From assembly GCF_022539665.2 (NCBI RefSeq), contig NC_081333.1, forward strand, positions 1,488,001 to 1,552,000: a DNA stretch of 64,000 nucleotides, written 5' to 3'. Made by a program: the position numbers and the translations under genes. Position 1 is the first letter of the stretch. Every line of letters begins with the position of its first letter. Under the pieces are notes generated by a model that was not told the DNA's origin, did not search any database, and worked only from the letters and a program-made list of their open reading frames with translations. Below are positions 15,001-24,187 of this stretch, one piece after another. The DNA comes from Daphnia carinata (taxonomy: Eukaryota > Arthropoda > Branchiopoda > Diplostraca > Daphniidae).

Positions 15001-16562
15001 CGCATGTGGAAATTCTTCAGTACCTTGCTCGAGCGCACTTCCGTGCCGGTAAGCTCCGTGAAGCCAAGCTATCTCTCCTTAAGGCCCAGCATGTCGCTCC
15101 GCACGATACCGTTCTCTTGTTTAACACGGCGTTGGTCCTGCAACGATTGGCGACCCAAATTCTCAAGGATGAGAAATCAGACTTGCAAACTGTGTTGCAA
15201 GCTGTCAGTGAACTACAGCTGTCGCACAAGTTCTTCCAATGGCTCTCGGTTAATGGAGATCGCATGCGTTACGATTTGTCATTTGCTGCTGCCGAGGCTA
15301 GACATTGTGGAGATCTTCTTTCTCAAGTAAGTAATTCCTTGCAAAATGTCTTAGGATAACCATTAACCGGAATTATCCCCTTTAGGCACAATACCATGTA
15401 GCGCGTGCTCGTAGCCTCGCGGAGGAAGAAAAACGTATGAAAAAGAAGCAAGAAGAAGAGAGAGAAGCCTTCCGTATGAAACAGCGAGAAGAACAAAACA
15501 GACTAGAAGAAAGTCGTAGACTGGAGCAAGAAAAACTACTCAAATTGCGTGAAGAATTTATTGAGAAAACCAAGAAAGCGACTCAGTTTAACGATATGCC
15601 AACAGAAAAAGCTGATAAGGGCAAGAAGGTATGTGATTAGGTTTTAGCACAACCGAAACGTACTTGAGATTACTTAACATTGTCGTGTTTTAGAGTCGCA
15701 AGAAGAAGGATGATGAAGACGGTTTCGTTACTGACGGTAGTGATCGTCTACGTAGCGGTGATGAGGGCGCTGGCCCGCCATCAAAGAAACGTAAGGCGGA
15801 ACGGAAGCCACGCCAAACAGAAAGCAAATCACGGAAGAAGACGAAAGGCGGAGAAGAACGTGGGCGGGCAAGGGAGAAAAAAGGTCGCAGTGAAGGCAAA
15901 GGTGCTAAGAAAGGAGCTTCGAAGAAATCAGCCGGAGATATTGAGGATGGCCTTAGTTCCAAACAGAAAAGCAAAGTGGTATCGAAAGCCATCATATCTT
16001 CTTCAGACGATTCGTCTTCAGAGGAAGGTGGCAAATTGCGCATTGCGAGCGGGTGAGTTAGATTAAAATTTTGGTGGAGCACATCCATTAATTCCAGTTT
16101 ACATGGATATTTTATTCATTTATTTCGCGTGTCTCTATTTCCAGTGGAGAGGAAAGTGGTGGTGAAGGGGGCGGAAAAAGCCGGAGGAGAAGAATCGCTT
16201 CCGGTTCAGAGAAGAGCTACAGCGGACGCTCTGTGTCTCGTTCTCCAGCAAAATCGCGATCGCCGTCAGGTTCTCGCTCTGGTTCGGGATCTCGTTCTCG
16301 ATCATCTGGACGTTCTAATTCGAGATCCAAATCTCGATCAAAATCACGTTCACGTTCCAACTCACGTTCTAAGTCGCGTTCCAAGTCCCGATCCAAATCC
16401 CGATCCAAATCCCGCTCGGTTAGCAGATCCTCCCGTTCTTCGCGGTCATCTCAATCGTCTCGTTCCAGGTCTAAATCGAAATCCGGCTCACGTTCATCAT
16501 CACGCTCTAAATCCGGATCTCGTTCTAAAACACCTAAATCAGGCTCGGATGATTCGGATTGA
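12065..16562 (+). CDS. CTR9: RNA polymerase-associated protein CTR9 (PAF1 complex), with one apparent 1-bp frameshift
   Basis: TPR scaffold of the nuclear PAF1 complex, which links elongating RNA polymerase II to H2B ubiquitination and H3K4/K36 methylation. The ATG at 12065 opens [13 protein letters not shown], the conserved CTR9 N-terminus. Family blocks follow: [52 protein letters not shown], repeated TPR helices to about 15360, then the Lys/Glu/Arg-rich coiled coil ([17 protein letters not shown]). The tail is basic and acidic with [10 protein letters not shown], and the last exon (about 16144-16562) is an RS-rich domain of repeated SRSKSRS ending SGSDDSD. At 13599-13602 a run of four Gs should be three: removing one restores LGSLYAAS...[11 protein letters not shown], while as written the frame stops at TAG. 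All other junctions are in frame. Confidence 0.94.
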
Positions 16563-17163
16563 AAACAAATGTTTATGTTATAAAGAAATCTTGCAACATT
16601 TGACAAATTAAACCCTTCATTCTTTTCGCAATTTAACTTGCTGTCTTTTCATTTTTCTTTATTACGTCGATATTGATAATATTGTCAACCGTCGTCATTG
16701 TCATATTACGTTTTGTGTTTCCAATTCTTGGAGAATAGGCGAAGTTTCGAAGTACCTGTTAGTTATTCTACACTGTATCGATGTCCACATCAGGTGCATC
16801 CCAGCCCATTTCGCACATTCATACTAAACTGGAAAGATACTGAATCGTTGGTAAACCAAACAAAAGTGCATCAAAATTCTTGAATTTATCTTCGTGAAGT
16901 TCGACGATAAAAGTAGACATGTTCCAAAACCATGAGTTATACCCTAGCAGTGCTGCTTGAAACTAGCAGAACAAACCCAAGTTAGCACTTACAGTTCAAA
17001 CGAACAAAACCTTTTGACCTGCAGTTTGTTTCGTTACACCACGTTTGACTTGCTAAAAAAAAATTTTACTGTCAAGCTATTGAGCAAGAATTACCAGTCC
17101 AAAAATGCCTGCTTTTCACAAAATTAAGTTTAATCTTTTTATTTTTTATTTTAGTTTACAACG
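16563..17163. other. Intergenic, CTR9 to torsin-activator copy 2
   Basis: About 600 AT-rich bases that should include the CTR9 3' UTR and the 3' UTR of copy 2. Nothing else is recognised. Confidence 0.6.
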
Positions 17164-18006
17164 TTAGCTGTTTAGGACAGCGTGGCAATGGTAGACGTCT
17201 GATGTCAGTGTGGAGCTGTCCAGTCGTGCAAGTGTATGATCAGTTTCTGGTTCGATGAAAACCACGTTGTTGGCCACTCGTGACACAATAGAAGCGGATA
17301 TGTCTACGCCTAGTGTAGGATCCCAGAGACTGTGAAGTTTCTGTTCCAACTGTTTTGAATTGTGCGGGATGTCAAAACCAAACGTTGCTGTCAAGATGAT
17401 TACACTTTTCTTGAAAGGAGCTATAAAGTTGTCGCAATAGCCGTGCAAAAGTAAGGCTGCACGTGGTGGGAGTTTCTCCAAGGGTCCAAGAATAACTGAA
17501 GAGAAGTCACTAAGGATAGAACTGATTTCCTTATCAAGTTCTTGATTGATAGTGTCGTCCTGTTGCAGAAGATCGGTAATTCCATCGACGTTAACTGTCA
17601 CCCTTGAGAAGTCGGCATTTGTGGAACTTTTCTTATGCAATAGCTTATTGACATTGATAGCCAAAGTAAGAGCAACACATTGCATGCTTTGCTTTGAAGC
17701 TGCTGTGTTTCTTCCAGCAAAAAGTAGAACTGCTGGTTGGGATGGCTCATCCTCCATAACACTATTGAGTGCTGCGAGGAAACTTATCCATGTTTCTTTT
17801 TTCTGCAATGGAAAAGAGCTTTGCATTTCATCAAGTAGTTTATTAACTTGACATGAAATATCTGCTTGGATTGATGTCCTGTCTTCTTCAGCGTTGAAGA
17901 GAACTGACCAAAAACCCACAATTTGACCACCCAACAAAAATGGTAAGCAAACACTAATAAAAAGTATGTTGATAGCTAGCAAAAAGTCACATACATAGTA
18001 ATTCAT
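17164..18006 (-). CDS. Torsin-activating protein, copy 2, N-terminally truncated
   Basis: A 280-residue paralogue of copy 1. It retains a membrane span right at its N-terminus (INILFISVCLPFLLGG) and the whole luminal domain: SQPAVLLFAG, LLLHGYCDNF, KKSVIILTAT, LHSLWDP, SRVANNVVFIEPE. Its C-terminus (DHTLARLDSSTLTSDVYH) differs from copies 1 and 3. The approximately 110-residue cytosolic/nucleoplasmic part is missing because the homologous DNA upstream (18010-18175) is broken by stops and small indels. The open frame of the luminal domain is uninterrupted, which suggests it is still functional or was truncated recently. The start at 18006 is the first in-frame ATG. It may be expressed as a short ER-type form or be a pseudogene in progress. 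Confidence 0.7.
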   Translation of the reverse strand: MNYYVCDFLLAINILFISVCLPFLLGGQIVGFWSVLFNAEEDRTSIQADISCQVNKLLDEMQSSFPLQKKETWISFLAALNSVMEDEPSQPAVLLFAGRNTAASKQSMQCVALTLAINVNKLLHKKSSTNADFSRVTVNVDGITDLLQQDDTINQELDKEISSILSDFSSVILGPLEKLPPRAALLLHGYCDNFIAPFKKSVIILTATFGFDIPHNSKQLEQKLHSLWDPTLGVDISASIVSRVANNVVFIEPETDHTLARLDSSTLTSDVYHCHAVLNS

Positions 18007-18009
18007 AAC

Positions 18010-18175
18010 TGAATTATTTCTGTAGATTTGAATGAAGATTATTTGACATTATGGGTAAATGATTTATGACTGAAGTTCTTTTTCCCATCCAGGTGTAGGT
18101 GTCTCAACTAGTAAAGTCTGGATTGTCTGTGGATCACCTATAATGTGAGTTGAACCATGCTGCTTTTATTTTAAA
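18010..18175 (-). pseudogene. Decayed N-terminal coding remnant of torsin-activator copy 2
   Basis: This stretch aligns with the coding DNA of copy 1 at about 11128-11285: on the + strand GGATCACCTATAATGTGAGT here corresponds to GGATCATTTATAATATGAGT there, and neighbouring bases match the TPPPDEM segment. Read in the homologous frame it encodes TPTPGWEKELQS and then a TAA stop, and small indels separate it from the frame of the ORF below. It is therefore a relic of the lost N-terminal region. A spliced role cannot be excluded. Confidence 0.65.
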
Positions 18176-19085
18176 TTTTTTTTTTGAACTCTGATGTTTT
18201 TCATTTTGTGGGAATTGATGGGTTATAGCTTGTCATTGGCCTACAAAGGAAATATTGTGAACAGTTAGTGTGTTTATTTGAATTTCTCCAAACAGTTGTT
18301 TCTGCTTTATCCAAACAGCAATTCAATTGGATTAGTTCAAGTCCGTTCTCGACTAGTGTAGTGCGTATAAAATTTTTTCACAGTAAATTCCATACAGCTA
18401 GTTATGAGCTATTGCTGTTGTAATAGGTTGCCAAGGAGTCGGTAGAATTGTGAAAATAAGGACGGTTGTGACCAACTTCTGTTAATTCTTGTTTCTTTTA
18501 TGTCGGTTGATATGTTGCGGGTGGCCACCGGTATGAATTTTAGTAATAACTGAACTGTAATAACACAGGATCATACTGCCGTGTATGTTCTTTTTTATCT
18601 TCCCATGTCTTATCTTAGTCTCCGTATCAGGTCTACGTGATAGTAGCACTTCGTTATCCTCTTTCGCAAAAATTTATTTATTTTTTCAGCTACGTCATAG
18701 TTAAAAAAGCAAAACGACAAGAGATTGGTTTTATTGAAAGGCAAATATTTTTTTCTATCCTCTGCACAATACCAATTTAAAATGAAATGACTGACCAGTT
18801 TCAACGATGAGGCAGGCTTACAATGGCCAGTTCGTAACAAACGTATACATAAAATGCGATTCAGGGTACGCTTTCTTTCTGAGCGCTGTAGAAAATCCTT
18901 GTGGATTCTTAAATTTACGTACATTAAGCTTTTCAAGGTTGCTCTTCCCTTTTTTATTTTTGTTTTATTTTTTATTTTTGGCTTTTTTTTGTTTGTGGGC
19001 TATACAATATTTGGTTAGTTCTTATATCACGGCAATACCAAAAAAACAATGTATTTTTATTGCGCTAAAATGGTTTTTCCAATGA
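18176..19085. other. Spacer between torsin-activator copies 2 and 3
   Basis: Apart from the Nramp relic, this AT-rich stretch with T-runs contains no supported gene. Short ORFs at 18610-18936 (minus) and 18807-19085 (plus) are explained by the relic or by base composition. Confidence 0.55.
18796..18948 (+). pseudogene. Nramp exon-pair fragment (relic of segmental duplication)
   Basis: Translated, the stretch reads STMRQAYNGQFVT, then a non-coding spacer, then GFLNL. The intact Nramp gene has [13 protein letters not shown], an intron, then [10 protein letters not shown] (8620-8760). The two blocks are in the same order, the spacer is about as long as the Nramp intron (about 75 versus 80 bases), and the intron is retained, so this is a DNA-level copy and not a retrocopy. 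The splice sites and most surrounding codons have decayed. It lies just 5' of torsin-activator copy 3, in the same relative orientation as Nramp to copy 1. Confidence 0.7.
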
Positions 19086-20078
19086 TTAATCACGTCCGAT
19101 ATCATTAGATGATGTGGAATCAGTTTCTGGTTCGATAAAAACCACGTTATTGGCCACCCGTGACACAAGAGAAGCGGACTTGTCTATGCCTAATGAGGGA
19201 TCCCATAGGCTGTGAAGTTTCCGTTCTACCTCTTTTGAATTGCGTGGCATCTCGTAATCAAATGCTGCAGTCAAGATGATTACACTTCTTTTGAAAGGAG
19301 CCATGAAGTTATCGCAGTAGCCGTGCAAAATCATAGCAGCTTTTGGTGGAATCTTTTCTAAAGATCCAAGAACAACCGAAGAATATTTGCTAAGAATAGA
19401 ATGAATTTTCCTATCTAGCTCTCGCGTGATTGCGTTATCCTCTTGCGTGAGATCGGTAATTTCATCCCATTGGACTGTTATATCTTTGAAGTTGGCATTG
19501 GCGGAGTTCGTCGTATGCAACAGCTCGTTGGTGTTGATAGCCAAAGTTGTAACAACATGCTCCATAGTACGCATTGCAACCGGGGTGTTTCCGCCAATAA
19601 AAAGAAGGACTGCTGGTTGGGATGGTTCATCGTTTGTAACACTCTGGAGCGCAGCGAGAAAACTTATCCACGTTTCGACTTTTTGAAATGGGAACGTTTT
19701 TTGCATTTTATCAATTACTTTGATTGGGTCATTGGAAGTATTCGATGGAGTTGATTTCCCGTAGATAAAAAAAGAAAGAAGTAGAAAAAATAATGCTACT
19801 ATTGCAAAATATACTAGTCGCTTGGGCCAGTTCTTGGGTAATAGGAATAACAGTTTTTTCCATGTCGGCTGGAAGCGTGAATCATCCGACTTTAAGTTTT
19901 CATTCTCACCAGGTTTATTTTCTGGACTATCGACGTTTAATTCTTGCAGACGATCGTTTTCCGTTGAACGATTTGTTGTTGCTGACTGTTGTGAACTATT
20001 ATTGGAACTATCATTTTCATCAGAAGATTCAATTGAACTTTCTGTTGCTTCTGAATTTTGCGTAGAATTGGCGTCCAT
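19086..20078 (-). CDS. Torsin-activating protein (LAP1/LULL1-like), copy 3
   Basis: A 330-residue single-exon paralogue. The start is the ATG at 20078 (MDANSTQNSEATE); an in-frame ATG 30 bases upstream is possible. The N-terminus (about 1-80) is very rich in Ser, Asn, Asp and Glu and unlike the basic Ser/Pro-rich N-terminus of copy 1. A membrane span follows (VYFAIVALFFLLLSFFIYG). The luminal domain keeps SQPAVLLFIGGNT, MILHGYCDNF, KRSVIILTAA, LHSLWDP and SRVANNVVFIEPE. Copies 1 and 3 share the C-terminal DIG motif after FIEPE. The divergent N-termini with conserved luminal domains suggest different nuclear or cytosolic partners but the same torsin-directed function (inference). Confidence 0.8.
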   Translation of the reverse strand: MDANSTQNSEATESSIESSDENDSSNNSSQQSATTNRSTENDRLQELNVDSPENKPGENENLKSDDSRFQPTWKKLLFLLPKNWPKRLVYFAIVALFFLLLSFFIYGKSTPSNTSNDPIKVIDKMQKTFPFQKVETWISFLAALQSVTNDEPSQPAVLLFIGGNTPVAMRTMEHVVTTLAINTNELLHTTNSANANFKDITVQWDEITDLTQEDNAITRELDRKIHSILSKYSSVVLGSLEKIPPKAAMILHGYCDNFMAPFKRSVIILTAAFDYEMPRNSKEVERKLHSLWDPSLGIDKSASLVSRVANNVVFIEPETDSTSSNDIGRD

Positions 20079-20707
20079 TAAAAAAAGTATTCTATGGTCT
20101 GAATGCAATTACAAAATATGTGTTAGAATTTCAAATTCTTACAACTGATTCTACAATCATTATTTGAACAGCAGGTTTATCTTTTCCACTAACGAATGCG
20201 TCTCTCGATTTGGGCCGTGTTGCTGCACCCAGAAATTGTCAGAGATATTCCTTACAATTAGTTTTAGGTTAATCTTGTTGTAAACTATTACGAGATAGTT
20301 TGTAGCAAATGAGCACTCCTCGGTCAAATTATAAATTTAGATGGTAGAGATTTAATGCTATTAACTGCTATTTCTTTAACGCTAACTGAATGTAACTAGA
20401 TGCAACCGATTTAATATGTTAACTGCACTACGTTAACTTCGGGACCATGTACTGTAGCTCCACTTGTATTTTGTTATCTGCCCAAGTTTTTATCTAGTAC
20501 TTTTTGAACAATCAGTGGGAAAATTTATGCTGTCCGTTCGACTGTGATATTACAGCATAGTTTATCTGAGATCCCCAATTGTTCGCCTTCCAATTGCGGA
20601 AAACCTTTTCTCTTCTTAACACCAAAGAGGCAATTACATCGCAAGTTAATTAATACATTTATTGGATGACAACGGAACGTGAAAATAGAAACGGAAAACT
20701 AAACAAT
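20079..20707. other. Intergenic, torsin-activator copy 3 to VPS52
   Basis: About 630 bases, mostly upstream of copy 3 and downstream of VPS52. Several TTAACT/GTTAAC-like words occur near 20360-20440, but no gene or clear repeat can be supported. Confidence 0.55.
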
Positions 20708-23594
20708 TTAGAAAGCTGGCTTGTATCTTCTGACTTCGACCATTAGCTGATGAATGTTGATTAAATCGGCGCGAGCAGGAACGTTGCGGAATGGATGTTG
20801 AGTGAGGATTTTTTGAAATCGGTGATAGTATTCTACGAGCTGAGTTAAAGTAGCTTGCAAAATATTGGTTCCGTTTTTGAAATTTGGAAAAAGATTTAAT
20901 ATTTCCTTGTTGATCTCGTCTAAAGATTTTTTCCACCCAGCCATGAAAGAATTAATTGTTTGCGTAGCTCGACCTTTACATCAAAGAGAAAAATGTTTAA
21001 ATCAGAAAGAGAAAACACAATAATAAGATATTCAAATTTCATACGTTCTTCATTCCGCAACGCTTCGTTATGTCCCCGAGTTAACATGACTTCGCAATCC
21101 TTAACAAAGCGGACGAGTCCTTCAAAGTGGAAAAACAATATCTCCTCAACAAATTCGGATATTCGAGCGGAGAGTAGTTCTTTACAACGTGCGGCTTCGC
21201 GACTTTCTTCTCTGTTGCGTTCCTTCAAATAATAGGTAAAGACAATAAGTTGACTAGAGAACGATGCAATAACATATTTGCTACCTTACAGTCATCACGC
21301 TTAACATTAAGTCATAGTTGTTGATCAGGGCAACAAGCTGATCCTTTCTTTTAGTAAATGCCGCGGCAAGGCGTAGAGTGAAACCTTCAACTTCCTCTTG
21401 CATTGTCGAAAGTAAGTGATGCAAGCGTGGAGTCCAGTCCATTGCTGAAGTTATACTGTTATGTTCTATTTCGCAAAATGAAAAATGTTATTAACTAATG
21501 CACTTAAGATTTGAAAAATATTTATACCGTGAATCGCTGAAATAGCTGAAGTGTACTCGGCATAGCGTCGTACTACCTATTGAATGTTTCAATTATTTGA
21601 GATTCAATGTAAAATTTGTTAGTTCGTACATAATGTGGTCGCGTGTCGATGTGAGAATATAATCTAGACGGATCGCAGTCGCGGACACTTTGAATGTTTG
21701 CCTGTACCAAATATTCGAATCTAAACAAGAAAAATAAATTAATCACGATATTAAAGTTCTAGGCAAACTATTCTGGTACCTAGGCCATAATATGGAAATC
21801 AGAGATTCATAATAAAAATCCAGTGCTGGAACAGCTCTCTTGTGGCAAAGATATTGCAATCGCTGGACCATTTGAATGCAAAGAAAGAGTGCCAAGGAAT
21901 CGTAACAAGTTGAGACATACTCTTCGACAAATTTCTAAAGTTGAACCAAAAATTAAATAACATATGCAACATTCATCATTAAACTAATCTACTGACCATG
22001 TAGATGGTACAAGTCTTTCCCATAACTTCTTGAAAGAGCTCCATGGCAGGGGCCCTCTCAACGTGGAAAAATTCGCACAAGAATAGATATTCTCGGCAAG
22101 CATTATCGGCAAGTGCGTAATGCTGAGATCGGAAAACAATTTCGTACGAATATTTGGTTTCACCCTTATGGCCAGCACTCGTACCTGTCGCTGCGGCATG
22201 GGGAACCAACACAGGAGCCTCTAAATTGGTAACGACTTCAACTCGAGTTCCTTAGAAATCAAATATACAAAGTGAGAATTAGCATGAATGGGGTTCCACA
22301 CAAACATATGTTTCCTTGCTTGAATTACCCAAGGTAAAGACAGTCGATTTGCTACTCGAATTTCGTCCACTAGGCGCAGCTCTCCCAAACAGAGATCTGG
22401 CCGCAGCCGCGGCAGCTGCTCCTAAAGACGCATCTTCTGATCCAAGAACGTCATCTTTATTAACGCTGTTTGAATCAACAAGTTTCAGTAATCGTGTAGA
22501 ATAACTCTACATTGCACACAATTTTTTATATAGTAGAATCAAGCGTTAGCATGTGTAACAAACTTTGAAATATGAGAAGTACAACTTTGACATTGTTTGC
22601 ACATAGTCTTGTCTCACTTCATATGCAATTTCTGGCTCCTGAGTTATGAGGAAGTGATAAAAATTCCTAATAAAATAAAGAATGTTATTTTGCACTAAAG
22701 TCAAAATATGCAGTTTAATATGCCTGCCATTACAAACTTACTTGTGCTTTAGGAGTGAATTTTGTGGTAGTTGATAATTCGCAAGCGGTCTTCTGAGTTG
22801 CTGCAATTTCAAGAGCAAAAATTGCCGTAATCTTTCAACCACCTTTATCCGCAACGCACCAAGAACAGGTACGACGTCCTAAAGTAAGTATATATGCACC
22901 TACAGTTACTATTGATTATATGTGAGCTATAGCAAACCCACCTGGGCAGCTCTACTACACCGTTGATGATGGTCTCCACTCAAAGCCAGTTTTGCCTGAA
23001 GTATTATCAGTTGTTCAGAGAAAACTGGTTCTGTCACTGGAGTTTCCAACAAATGCCTGTATGAGAATATTAAGGTGCAAATACAAACAGCACAATTATG
23101 GCCAATGATGCAGATTGGGATTGGTGTTTTAACCTGATAAGTGTTTCAGGAATAACTAAATCATCAATAATCTGACCAGCTAATGATCTTGCTGCTTGGC
23201 GATTAGACAACCTCAATCCAAGTTGAGCTGATTGGTGCTGAAGCTGTAAGATATCACTACTTAAGCCTCCAAGTTGTGATCTAAATGTACTAAGAAGCTC
23301 TTCCATTCTTTCAAGGGCAGCATCACATTGTGTGAACTGTGAGTGAAGTTGCGCCAAGGAAGTCCCTTGATTAACATAGTCTTGCACTGACACAAGTTCA
23401 ACCTATAAATTGGAATTTGAATAAACTGTTCAATCCTTAAAGTTGCACATAATGTCTACCTCCTGCAGCTGTTGTTCAACTTGCTGTGAATATTGCCTTA
23501 AATCTACACCTGAATTGAGAGCTTCTTTTATAATGCTGTCTTTCAGACTATCCTTCAAATCCATTTTGATTTGGGTATCACTTTTATCTTCCAT
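20708..23594 (-). CDS. VPS52: Vacuolar protein sorting 52 (GARP/EARP tethering subunit)
   Basis: Subunit of the GARP and EARP complexes that tether endosome-derived vesicles at the trans-Golgi network and recycling endosomes. The start is at 23594 (MEDKSDTQIKMDLKDS). The N-terminal coiled coil includes SVQDYVNQGTSLAQLHSQF, DAALERMEELLS, LSNRQAARSLAG and DLVIPETLIR, all hallmark Vps52 segments. The C-terminal half contains DNACREYLFLCEFF, SVRDCDPSRLYSHIDTRPHY, ALINNYDLMLSVM, FVEEILFFHFEGLVRFVKD and ends in ARADLINIHQLMVEVRRYKPAF. I traced the exons through and found them in frame throughout, with an Ala-rich insert (AAAAAAAR) in the variable middle loop. Full length, no anomaly. Confidence 0.94.
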
Positions 23595-24187
23595 AGTTCA
23601 CTAACCGTTCCTTTCCCTGAAAATGAAATTCGACGGCAAATTGTTTTTATGGAACTGATGAAATCTCACAGCTGTTTATGTTGACGACAGACGTCGTCTG
23701 CTACGGTCAAAGTCAGTCGTCGATTGGAGGCAACGAAGAAATCATCTATTCGATTAGCTTTGAGTTGCAAGGGTAATCACGAATTTGTATGCGAGTTACC
23801 CGAAATTCTAAATTTATCTGTATTTTAAACTTTTAGATTTTGACATAAATTAAATAGAGGTAATCGTTGTTGAATTTTTGTACAGTAGGTGTCTGCATTC
23901 AAGCTTTAAAAATTCAAAAATTAGGTAAAGTTTTTTTTCTCTTCGGAGAATTAGCAACCCATAACCAGAAATCGCAGAATTTCTCGTTTTAAATTTTGGA
24001 CGTACAGTAGAACTTGACAGTTCTAGAGAAATAAAGTGTGAAGTTCACAGAAGCAATAATTGATACTTGTACATTCACCTCTACCACATTGAATTTATTG
24101 TTGCATTGCATTGTTGCATCATTGTTGCATCACCTTACTTTCAAATCAAAGTTTTACAAGAAATCCTTCAACTGTTATTCATTTAAC
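23595..24187. other. Shared divergent promoter region, VPS52 / DIS3L2
   Basis: About 590 bases between two head-to-head housekeeping genes, without any intervening gene. It includes a GACGACAGACGTCGTC inverted word near 23683-23698. Confidence 0.6.

Noticed and set aside
15690-16408. Antisense frames opposite the CTR9 tail
   Set aside because: They mirror the Lys/Glu and Arg/Ser-rich codons of the real gene and have no independent features.
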